Positions 44,653-52,093 of a stretch of 64,000 bases of DNA are shown in pieces (position 1 is the first letter of the stretch; the number at the start of each line of letters is the position of its first letter). The notes beneath the pieces were generated by a model, which was not told where the DNA came from, searched no databases, and worked only from the letters and a program-made list of their open reading frames with translations. The translations under genes and the position numbers were made by a program. This stretch comes from Desulfoscipio geothermicus (lineage in GTDB: Bacteria > Bacillota > Desulfotomaculia > Desulfotomaculales > Desulfallaceae), in assembly GCA_016841205.1 (NCBI GenBank), contig JAENZP010000008.1, positions 101,038 to 165,037 on the forward strand, read 5' to 3'.

Positions 44653-45735
44653 GTGGAAATTCGTCAGCACACCGAGGCAATGGAAGAAAATAACTTATCT
44701 CCGTTTGCCGCACGCAGCAATCGTTCAGTTGGCCGGCGCAGTCCCGAGGAGCCTTGTAGGATTAGAACAGCCTTCCAGCGCGACCGGGACAGAATAATTC
44801 ATTCCAAAGCGTTTCGCCGCCTCAAACATAAAACCCAGGTATTTATTAGCCCCGAAGGTGACCACTACCGTACTAGGCTTACCCATACCCTGGAGGTATC
44901 CCAAATAGCCCGCACGGTGGCAAGAGCACTGTGTTTAAACGAGGATCTCACCGAGGCCATAGCACTAGCGCATGATCTGGGGCATACTCCTTTCGGTCAT
45001 GCCGGGGAAAGCGCTCTTAACGACATTATGGTGGGTGGTTTCAAACATAACCGGCAAAGCCTGCGTGTGGTGGAAGAATTGGAGGGGGGTACGGGGCTTA
45101 ACCTGACCTGGGAAGTGTGTGATGGTATTTTAAATCACACCGGTCCGGTGCGCCCGTCTACTCTGGAGGGACAGGTAGTTAAAATAGCGGACCGGGTGGC
45201 ATATATAAACCACGATATTGATGATGCCATTCGTGGCGGAATTATTCAATCACAGGATTTACCAGTTTTTTGCCTGGATATATTAGGAAAAGAGCACCGT
45301 ACCCGTATTAATACAATGGTGATGGATTTAATCATAACCAATTGGAATAAGCCAATAATTAATATGAGTAGTAAAGTACTGCAGGCTACGGATAAACTTA
45401 GGCAATTTCTCTTTAAGCATGTCTATATAGATGCCGAAGCCAAAGAAGAAGAGGATAAGGCCCGGCATGTGTTGCAACATCTCTTTGGCCACTGGGTTAA
45501 ATACCCTCAGGACCTGCCTGCCGAACACCGTGCTAGATCTCAGATTGTGGGTGTGGAGCGGGCGGTATGCGACTATATTGCGGGCATGACCGACCGCTAT
45601 GCGATTGCCCAGTTTAAACAGCTGTTTATTCCCCGCTCCTTTGCGATTCCCGACAGCGGATTTTCTGCATTCGGGCTTGGGGCGAATAAAAAAAATGTCG
45701 AGTCCGGAAGGAAAATTTATGGAGATAGCGAATAA
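44653..45735 (+). CDS. dgt: dGTPase-like HD-domain protein (dGTP triphosphohydrolase family)
   Basis: The protein has the HD-family metal motifs T-R-L-T-H-T-L-E-V (near residue 75) and A-H-D-L-G-H-T-P-F-G-H-A-G-E (near residue 107), and a later V-K-I-A-D-R-V-A-Y-I-N-H-D. Relatives remove triphosphate from dGTP or other dNTPs. This gene is next to dnaG and rpoD in many clostridia. It starts at GTG behind a G-rich stretch. Structured element C lies just upstream. Confidence 0.92.
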   Translation: MEIRQHTEAMEENNLSPFAARSNRSVGRRSPEEPCRIRTAFQRDRDRIIHSKAFRRLKHKTQVFISPEGDHYRTRLTHTLEVSQIARTVARALCLNEDLTEAIALAHDLGHTPFGHAGESALNDIMVGGFKHNRQSLRVVEELEGGTGLNLTWEVCDGILNHTGPVRPSTLEGQVVKIADRVAYINHDIDDAIRGGIIQSQDLPVFCLDILGKEHRTRINTMVMDLIITNWNKPIINMSSKVLQATDKLRQFLFKHVYIDAEAKEEEDKARHVLQHLFGHWVKYPQDLPAEHRARSQIVGVERAVCDYIAGMTDRYAIAQFKQLFIPRSFAIPDSGFSAFGLGANKKNVESGRKIYGDSE

Positions 45736-45787
45736 ATGTTAAGCGGCTAATATGCTATGAATGTAGTTGTGATTAGAAGGTGTGCTG

Positions 45788-47593
45788 ATGGGTGGGTTTA
45801 TTCCTGAAGAGATTGTGGAGAATATTCGGCTACGTACTGACATTGTTCAAATTATTTCAGATTATGTAGCGCTGCAGAAAAAGGGCCGCAATTATGTAGG
45901 TTACTGCCCGTTTCACCGGGAATCCGATCCTTCATTTACAGTTACACCCGATAAACAAATTTTTTATTGTTTTGGTTGTAATGCCGGTGGCAATGTTTTT
46001 AAGTTCATTATGCTGCAGCATAATTTGTCCTTTCCCGAGGCAGTTAAAATGCTGGGGGAAAGGGTCGGGGTAGCGGTTCCAGATGGATACAGCCCCCAAG
46101 TGCGGGAGCGTTTACACCGAGAGGAAAAGGCATGGAAAATTAACGCCCTGGCCAGGGATTACTTTCAGTCTGTACTATTGCAGCACCCCGAGGCGGTTTT
46201 GGCCAGGGAATATGTCAATGGTCGGGGCATTACTGCAGATATTATTAAGGATTTTGGGCTTGGTTACGCGTCTGCGTCTTGGGACGCCCTGATTAAGTTT
46301 ATGCAGGGCAAGGGTGTTAGCGTATCTGATCTATTGAAAGTTGGGTTGGTGGTTAGCGGGGACCGCAAGGCATACGACCGGTTTCGCTCTCGCTTAATGT
46401 TTCCAATCTCAGATGCCCGGGGGCGGGTGGTTGGTTTTGGCGGGCGGGTATTGGGTGAGGGTTCGCCTAAGTACTTAAACACCGCAGAGACAGATTTTTT
46501 TAGTAAAGGTAAAATATTGTATGGCCTTGACCGGGCTAGACAAGCCATTCGAGAAATGGGCTACGTCACTATTACCGAGGGTTATATGGATACTATAGCT
46601 GCCCATCAATATGGTATGGCCAATACAGTGGCCTCGTTGGGTACTAGTATGACTAGGGAGCAGGGGCTTTTGTTAATGAACTATACCAGGGAAGTGATTA
46701 TTGCCTACGATGCTGACGCTGCGGGAGTGGCGGCTGCGGTGCGGGGACTTGATATACTCCAGGAGTTGGGCTGCCGGGTGAGGGTGCTTTCCTTGCCCGA
46801 AAGCAAGGATCCTGATGAATTTTTACGAGCCCGTGGATTAGACCAATGGAAGCAGCAGTTGGAAAATGCCACACCATTAATTGAGTTTAAAATTCGTAGG
46901 GCCTTGGCTAAATATAAAAATGGGGCCATGTTCAGGGATGCTGTGTTAGAAGAAATATTGCCCGCCCTGGCAACCATGTCAGGCGAACTGGAAAAGAATG
47001 AAGCTATTCGGTTGGTGGCTGCCAGGTTATTTACCAGTTATCATGTAGTGGCGGAACAGCTACAAACATTTTCCAATAATAATCCAAAAAAAGCAACTGA
47101 ACCGGATAAAATTGCTAAAAATAAGCATAATATAAATATTAAAAGAATTAACACTGATTTTGGCAAAAAAGCCGAATATGGATTAATAAGATTGATACTG
47201 GAAGATAATAAATTGATAGATACTGTTGCCGATGCATTACCTGGCATTTTTTTTCAGGATGATTTTTGTCGTGAGATTTACGCAAAGATATTAGACATAT
47301 ACAAACGTTCCTATTCGTATACATTATCTGCTGTGTTTGATTACCTGGAAGAGGAGTATCAGAAAAAGTTGAGCGCTATGTTAATGGAACCGGTTTGCGG
47401 CGAAAACCACGAGCTACTTGTACAAGGTTATATAAACGCCATCAAAAGACGACAGTTGTTGGCGCACCGCCGGCAATTGCAGGACGCGTTGGCTGTCGCG
47501 GAAAAAGCCGGGGATTATGAGGAAACAACACGCATTTTGCGCGAAATAGGTTTTGCTGATCAAACCCTGAAGGGAGGGGAAATGCTGCAATGA
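45788..47593 (+). CDS. dnaG: DNA primase DnaG
   Basis: DnaG makes RNA primers at the replication fork. The N-terminal zinc finger is C-P-F-H ... C-F-G-C (about residues 40-65), the catalytic core and Toprim domain follow ([11 protein letters not shown] near residue 300), and a helicase-binding domain ends the protein. ATG 45788 is preferred over GTG 45782 because the AAGG site is too close to the GTG. Its stop overlaps the rpoD start (ATGA). Length is 601 residues. Confidence 0.96.
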   Translation: MGGFIPEEIVENIRLRTDIVQIISDYVALQKKGRNYVGYCPFHRESDPSFTVTPDKQIFYCFGCNAGGNVFKFIMLQHNLSFPEAVKMLGERVGVAVPDGYSPQVRERLHREEKAWKINALARDYFQSVLLQHPEAVLAREYVNGRGITADIIKDFGLGYASASWDALIKFMQGKGVSVSDLLKVGLVVSGDRKAYDRFRSRLMFPISDARGRVVGFGGRVLGEGSPKYLNTAETDFFSKGKILYGLDRARQAIREMGYVTITEGYMDTIAAHQYGMANTVASLGTSMTREQGLLLMNYTREVIIAYDADAAGVAAAVRGLDILQELGCRVRVLSLPESKDPDEFLRARGLDQWKQQLENATPLIEFKIRRALAKYKNGAMFRDAVLEEILPALATMSGELEKNEAIRLVAARLFTSYHVVAEQLQTFSNNNPKKATEPDKIAKNKHNINIKRINTDFGKKAEYGLIRLILEDNKLIDTVADALPGIFFQDDFCREIYAKILDIYKRSYSYTLSAVFDYLEEEYQKKLSAMLMEPVCGENHELLVQGYINAIKRRQLLAHRRQLQDALAVAEKAGDYEETTRILREIGFADQTLKGGEMLQ

Positions 47594-48708
47594 GCAGGGA
47601 AAGCTCCAGGAAAAAACAAATCACCAAAGACGTTAAGGAATTAATCGAAAAAGGCCAAAAACGAGGAGCATTGACTTACCAAGAGGTCATGGATAGCTTA
47701 CAGGGCATAGAGCTTACCCCCGAGCAAATTGATGATGTATACGAGAAACTATCCGCTATGGGTATAGAAGTGGTTCCTGATGTTCATGATATTGACACTA
47801 TTAACGCTTCTCCCACTGAAGAAGAGGATAACGACTCCGGTGAAGATGTGGAAGTTGATTTAACCATCCCGGAGGGTGTTGGTATAGATGATCCCGTGCG
47901 CATGTACTTAAAGGAAATCGGCCGGGTGCCTCTGCTGACGCCTGAAAGGGAAGTAGAACTAGCCAAGCGGATGGAGGAGGGCGACGAAGAAGCTAAACGC
48001 TTGCTGGCCGAAGCCAACCTGCGCCTGGTGGTTAGCATTGCCAAGCGTTATGTAGGCCGGGGCATGCTATTTTTGGATCTGATCCAGGAGGGTAATTTAG
48101 GCCTGATTAAGGCCGTGGAAAAGTTTGATTTCCGTAAGGGCTTTAAATTCAGTACCTACGCCACCTGGTGGATCAGGCAGGCTATAACCAGGGCCATTGC
48201 AGATCAGGCTCGGACAATTCGTATTCCGGTGCACATGGTGGAAACCATCAATAAATTAATCAGGGTGAGCAGACAGTTGCTGCAAGAGTTGGGTCGTGAG
48301 CCGCTACCCGAGGAAATAGCTAAAGAAATGGGTATTTCCGAGGAAAAGGTGCGTGAGATATTGAAGATTGCCCAGGAGCCTGTATCACTGGAAACCCCGA
48401 TTGGTGAGGAGGAGGATTCTCACCTGGGTGATTTCATTGAAGACCACGATGCCCGGGCCCCGGCCGAAGAGGCTTCCTTTACTTTACTCCGGGAACAGTT
48501 GGATGATGTGCTGACAACGTTAACTGACCGGGAGCAAAAGGTGCTGCGCCTGCGCTTTGGGCTGGATGACGGCCGGGCGCGAACCCTTGAAGAAGTAGGC
48601 CAGAAGTTTGGTGTAACCCGGGAGCGGATCAGGCAAATTGAAGCCAAGACGCTAAGAAAACTGCGCCATCCCAGTCGTAGTAAAAAACTCAAGGATTACT
48701 TGGATTAG
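47590..48708 (+). CDS. rpoD: Primary sigma factor SigA/RpoD
   Basis: This is the housekeeping sigma factor. Region 1.1 spans about residues 10-75. Region 2 contains [17 protein letters not shown]. Region 4.2 has [20 protein letters not shown]. The 372-residue length matches Gram-positive SigA. It overlaps dnaG by four bases, so the two are translationally coupled, as in the macromolecular synthesis operon of other Firmicutes. Confidence 0.98.
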   Translation: MSRESSRKKQITKDVKELIEKGQKRGALTYQEVMDSLQGIELTPEQIDDVYEKLSAMGIEVVPDVHDIDTINASPTEEEDNDSGEDVEVDLTIPEGVGIDDPVRMYLKEIGRVPLLTPEREVELAKRMEEGDEEAKRLLAEANLRLVVSIAKRYVGRGMLFLDLIQEGNLGLIKAVEKFDFRKGFKFSTYATWWIRQAITRAIADQARTIRIPVHMVETINKLIRVSRQLLQELGREPLPEEIAKEMGISEEKVREILKIAQEPVSLETPIGEEEDSHLGDFIEDHDARAPAEEASFTLLREQLDDVLTTLTDREQKVLRLRFGLDDGRARTLEEVGQKFGVTRERIRQIEAKTLRKLRHPSRSKKLKDYLD

Positions 48709-48732
48709 TTATATTTTACTTGATACATTCTA

Positions 48733-48761
48733 TTGACCGAGGGGTAGGTTTATTGTATAAT
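48733..48761 (+). promoter_or_regulatory. Sigma-A promoter of the tRNA array
   Basis: TTGACC at 48733-48738 and TATAAT at 48756-48761 are 17 bases apart, 14 bases before the first tRNA. Confidence 0.85.
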
Positions 48762-48775
48762 AACTGCTGTAGCGT

Positions 48776-48850
48776 TCCTCGATAGCTCAACGGTAGAGCA
48801 TCCGGCTGTTAACCGGAGGGTTGCTGGTTCGAATCCAGCTCGGGGAGCCA
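48776..48850 (+). tRNA. tRNA-Asn (GTT)
   Basis: The cloverleaf is complete with a 7-bp acceptor (TCCTCGA with TCGGGGA, one wobble), anticodon loop CTGTTAA giving GTT, T-loop TTCGAAT and encoded CCA. It is the first of the array. Confidence 0.97.
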
Positions 48851-48858
48851 ATCCCGCC

Positions 48859-48933
48859 GGGCCCATAGCTCAACGGTAGAGCATCCGGCTCATAACCGGC
48901 TGGTTCTAGGTTCGAATCCTAGTGGGCCCACCA
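48859..48933 (+). tRNA. tRNA with CAT anticodon (elongator Met or Ile2)
   Basis: The acceptor GGGCCCA pairs with TGGGCCC; the anticodon loop is CTCATAA; CCA is encoded. It lacks the initiator pattern of unpaired first acceptor base and GGG/CCC anticodon stem. The loop resembles Bacillus tRNA-Ile2, whose C34 becomes lysidine, but elongator Met is also possible. Confidence 0.9.
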
Positions 48934-48951
48934 GTAATTAGCAGTTTAATA

Positions 48952-49027
48952 GGCCCCATGGTCAAGAGGCCTAAGACACCGCCCTTTCACGGCGGTAACC
49001 CGGGTTCGAATCCCGGTGGGGTCACCA
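48952..49027 (+). tRNA. tRNA-Glu (TTC)
   Basis: The acceptor GGCCCCA pairs with TGGGGTC, the anticodon loop is CTTTCAC giving TTC, and CCA is encoded. All arms are complete. Confidence 0.97.
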
Positions 49028-49030
49028 CAA

Positions 49031-49122
<92 letters not shown>

Positions 49123-49198
49123 GGGAGCATAGCTCAGTTGGGAGAGCGCCTGCCTTACAAGCAGGATGTCACAGGTTCAAGTCCTGTTGTTCCCACCA
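49123..49198 (+). tRNA. tRNA-Val (TAC), first complete copy
   Basis: The acceptor GGGAGCA pairs with TGTTCCC (with one G-T), the anticodon loop is CTTACAA, the T-loop is TTCAAGT, and CCA is encoded. Confidence 0.97.
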
Positions 49199-49265
49199 GA
49201 ATTAATAACGATAATGCCAGGTATAACTTGGGACTATCGTTTCAAATAAAAAATAAAATATATTT

Positions 49266-49341
49266 GGGAGCATAGCTCAGTTGGGAGAGCGCTTGCCTTA
49301 CAAGCAAGATGTCACAGGTTCAAGTCCTGTTGTTCCCACCA
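49266..49341 (+). tRNA. tRNA-Val (TAC), second complete copy
   Basis: It is identical to the first copy except for a compensating pair in the anticodon stem (CTTGC with GCAAG instead of CCTGC with GCAGG). CCA is encoded. It ends 17 bases before a terminator-like repeat. Confidence 0.97.
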
Positions 49342-49358
49342 TTATTAAAACAAGAGAG

Positions 49359-49392
49359 TAGCGCCGGAGTCAAGCTTCGGTGCTATTTTTTT
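49359..49392 (+). terminator. tRNA-array terminator; left copy of a 30-bp direct repeat
   Basis: TAGCGCCGGAG and CTTCGGTGCTA pair around a short loop and are followed by a long T run. The first 30 bases recur at 50190-50219 with two differences, in the end of the integrase gene. Confidence 0.85.
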
Positions 49393-49561
49393 TTAAACCA
49401 GAGAGTATAGTGAAAATACTAGATAATTCCAATTAGTTATTATAATTATGTATTGCTTACTATTTACTTGCGTAAACTATAAAAGGAATATAAAATTAAA
49501 AGGAGAAACAAATTGAATGTGGAAATATATATGTAAGCATTATGGGAAGGGGGTACATATT

Positions 49562-49753
49562 ATGACCACTCTTATTTTATCTTTTAAAAAAACGTTGTTG
49601 AGTACCTCTTCACCTATTAGTATATTTCCTTGTACAGATTATCATAGGCATGTTCCTAAAAGCGTTGAACAACAAACGAAAAATAATTGGTGTAAAACCG
49701 GAGATTCGCTATATAGTGCAATAAAAAAAGTTGGAGATGAAATTGAAAAGTAG
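49562..49753 (+). CDS. Small protein of unknown function upstream of a DUF2335 gene
   Basis: The ATG at 49562 stands behind GGGAAGGGGG and opens a 63-residue frame ending K-K-V-G-D-E-I-E-K. It is Ser/Thr- and Lys-rich with no membrane segment. The stop overlaps the start region of the DUF2335 gene by about 10 bases, so the two are likely translated together. I do not recognise the family. Confidence 0.55.
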   Translation: MTTLILSFKKTLLSTSSPISIFPCTDYHRHVPKSVEQQTKNNWCKTGDSLYSAIKKVGDEIEK

Positions 49754-50165
49754 CAATAATAATAAACCTGAAATTGCATCACCTGTTAATGGAAATGGAA
49801 ATAAAAAAGGGAAAGGGCAAGTTATTGCAGCCGCCCAGCAGTTTTCAGGGCCAATTCCACCACCAGAAGTATTTCAGCAATATGGGCATGTTATTCCTGA
49901 TGCTCCTGAGCGCATATTAAAAGTTTTCGAATTAGATTCCCAGCATACTAGGGATATGCAAAAAGCAGCACTTGATGCAGAAACAAAAAGAGATTCACGT
50001 GCACAATGGATGGCTTTTGGTATAATGCTCGCTGCGCTAGGGCTTACTGCTCTCGCTGTTGTATACGGAAATGCTGCGTCTGGCATAATTACTGGCTTAG
50101 CAACAATGTTTTTAGGTTTAAGGGTCTTTTTTGTTAATAAATCTTCTAACAAAAAAGAACCTTAA
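49743..50165 (+). CDS. DUF2335 membrane protein
   Basis: The protein has a polar N-terminus and the DUF2335 signature F-S-G-P-I-P-P-P-E-V-F-Q-Q-Y followed by P-D-A-P-E-R-I-L-K-V-F-E. A charged helix and two membrane segments come at the end (about residues 90-130). Such proteins are common in mobile and defence-rich regions, but their function is unknown. Start TTG 49743 fits GGAG at 49732-49735; an ATG at 49737 is too close. The gene is AT-rich and is bounded by the 30-bp repeats. Confidence 0.75.
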   Translation: MKSSNNNKPEIASPVNGNGNKKGKGQVIAAAQQFSGPIPPPEVFQQYGHVIPDAPERILKVFELDSQHTRDMQKAALDAETKRDSRAQWMAFGIMLAALGLTALAVVYGNAASGIITGLATMFLGLRVFFVNKSSNKKEP

Positions 50166-50175
50166 ATGCTTTCGT

Positions 50176-51681
50176 TTAAAATATCATGGTAGCGCCGGAA
50201 TCAATCTTCGGTGCTATTTCTCTTTTAATGCCGAAAAGATCAACTACAACCTTGTTGGGGTAAACATCAATTCTTTTTATCACCTGTCGCAGGGCCAGTT
50301 TTTTTTCCGTATCGGTCATACTACCCCAATCTTGCCGCATGGCAGCTGCCGTGGCCACCATTAATTCCGCATCCTCAATGCAATGTCCTGGTGAACGTAC
50401 TTCCATTTGTTCCAGGCGTTCCATCAGTATCGTTTCTTTTTCAAGATACTCGCTGTTCTTTTGGGCAAACTGTTCTCGGGTAATCATTCTATGGTCGTAG
50501 TAGTCAGTAAACAACTCCCGCATTAAATCCCGTACCTTATTCAGCTCATTCTTTATTTGTTCAGCCTCATCGGTGTTACTTTTACCGGTGGCTGCAGCTT
50601 CGGTAATTGCCTTTTTAGCTTCATCAATCAGAGCCTTATCGTCAGCAAGAGAAAAAACTATTTGTGCAACCCGTTCCTCTAAGCTTATTTTGTCTAGTAG
50701 TCGTGTTTTGCATGCAATGGCATTCTTTTCTCGTTTAGTACGGCACATATATCTAAGCACACGCCCATGAAAGTTACCCTCTTGGTCATAATACACCCGC
50801 CCATTTTTCACTATGGTCCAACCGTCATGATTACAGCAGGTACAGTATAACAGACCTGTCAATAAGTGAGGGGCCTGTTGTGCCCGGTTAGGTATCTTTT
50901 TGGGTGCCTGGGCGCGCTGCCAAAGTTCAGCATCTACAATAACCGGCACAATTCCGGCCAGGGATACGCTCTCATATTCCAGCACGCCCATGTAGACTTG
51001 GTTACTGATTATATACTTAACCGTATCCTCAGACCAATGCATGCCTCTCCTGGTGCCTTTACGCGGCTTATAGCCCCGTGCAGTGAGTTCCTTTGCTATT
51101 TTAAGGTATCCAGCACCGGAGGCCCGCATATCAAACGCAAGGGCAACAGCTGGGGCCTCTGTTGGGTTAATTACAAATTGCTTTTCCCGGTGATAATAAC
51201 CGTAAGGCACGTGGCCACCATTCCAGCGACCGCGCTTTGCTGCAGCTATTTTGTTATCTTTTACCCGTTCAGCGATCATTTCACTTTCAAATTGGGCAAA
51301 ATCAGCTAAGATGTTCCGCAGTAGGCGGCCCACGGCTGTGCTGGTGTCAATATTCTGGCTAATAGATACCAGGCTGCAGCCGTGACTCTCAAGTATCTCT
51401 ACATAGTGGTGGAAGTCTTGAACATTCCTGCAAAAGCGGTCTAGCTTGTATACTAGGCAAACATCATACTGCCCGTCCTTTATGTCGTGGATCATTTCCT
51501 GGAACCCTGGGCGACGGTCAGAGCGCCCGGAAATATCTATATCCTGATATACTTTGACCAGATCCAGGTTGAGTAAACGTGCCTGCAGTTCAGCCTTTTC
51601 TTTTTGCTGCTCCGGCGAAATTCCATCCTCGCGTTCCTTGGAAACGCGGATATAGGCACAAGCGCGTCGAATCTGACTCAT
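50176..51681 (-). CDS. Large serine recombinase, likely integrase of the element
   Basis: The N-terminal resolvase domain begins A-C-A-Y-I-R-V-S-K-E, with the catalytic serine at residue 14, and includes Y-K-L-D-R-F-C-R-N. A recombinase domain follows (G-H-V-P-Y-G-Y near residue 160), then a zinc ribbon (C-T-C-C-N-H-D-G near residue 280 with a later C-R/C-K pair) and a coiled-coil tail. At 501 residues it is a typical phage or ICE integrase. It points toward the tRNA array, so the left attachment site should be close to its 3' end. Its last codons include the 30-bp repeat. Confidence 0.93.
   Translation of the reverse strand: MSQIRRACAYIRVSKEREDGISPEQQKEKAELQARLLNLDLVKVYQDIDISGRSDRRPGFQEMIHDIKDGQYDVCLVYKLDRFCRNVQDFHHYVEILESHGCSLVSISQNIDTSTAVGRLLRNILADFAQFESEMIAERVKDNKIAAAKRGRWNGGHVPYGYYHREKQFVINPTEAPAVALAFDMRASGAGYLKIAKELTARGYKPRKGTRRGMHWSEDTVKYIISNQVYMGVLEYESVSLAGIVPVIVDAELWQRAQAPKKIPNRAQQAPHLLTGLLYCTCCNHDGWTIVKNGRVYYDQEGNFHGRVLRYMCRTKREKNAIACKTRLLDKISLEERVAQIVFSLADDKALIDEAKKAITEAAATGKSNTDEAEQIKNELNKVRDLMRELFTDYYDHRMITREQFAQKNSEYLEKETILMERLEQMEVRSPGHCIEDAELMVATAAAMRQDWGSMTDTEKKLALRQVIKRIDVYPNKVVVDLFGIKREIAPKIDSGATMIF
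50190..50219. repeat. Right copy of the 30-bp hairpin repeat, inside the integrase 3' end
   Basis: It matches 49359-49388 at 28 of 30 bases. On the forward strand it can terminate the DUF2335 gene (hairpin then TTTCTCTTTT). On the reverse strand it encodes the last residues of the integrase (I-D-S-G-A-T). The two copies are 831 bases apart. Confidence 0.8.
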
Positions 51682-51939
51682 AGTTTTACCTCTGTATTAG
51701 CGTTTAGCTTATTGTATAAAAATGATTTTTCGGTCTATAGGCGGGTTATTAATTTTTCTTTTTGGTTAATGCTTTTTAAGCTTTTCGCGCAGAATTAGAC
51801 TTTTAGGGTGTTCGGTGCTCTGTTTAAATAATTCTTGCTTTCATTTGCAGTATTTTTATTTTATCGTAATAAAAATATTGTAGTATAATTAACAGCTAGA
51901 CTTAGATTCTGATAAACTAGGATAAAATAGTATCATAAA

Positions 51940-52010
51940 GGGCTCTGTTCAACCGAAGTCTCACTTGCCGATGGGATATTGACGTAGGAAGGATGGGGCT
52001 CTTTTTATTT
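51940..52010. ncRNA. Candidate structured RNA or regulatory segment between integrase and cargo
   Basis: In the 412-base gap between the integrase and the large ATPase gene there is a G+C-rich island of about 70 bases in AT-rich sequence. It is framed by the direct repeat GGGCTCT (51940-51946 and 51996-52002) and followed by a T run. Internal pairing such as TCTCA with TGGGA is possible. No reading frame fits it. The rest of the gap (51682-51939, 52011-52093) shows nothing I can name. Confidence 0.35.
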
Positions 52011-52093
52011 TAGTGCTTTGATTTTGATGAATCAATAGTATGGTTAGTAGATACAAATTTCCAATGCCTGTAGGGATGAAGCCACTAATAACT

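Noticed and set aside
49266..49341. tRNA-Val as integration site of the element
   Set aside because: The element encodes a serine integrase, which rarely uses tRNA genes, and no tRNA 3' fragment is repeated. The hairpin repeat after the tRNA is a better candidate.
50176..51681. Serine recombinase as an insertion-sequence transposase
   Set aside because: Its size, recombinase domain, zinc ribbon and coiled-coil tail, and the phage genes nearby, fit an integrase. No TnpB partner is present.
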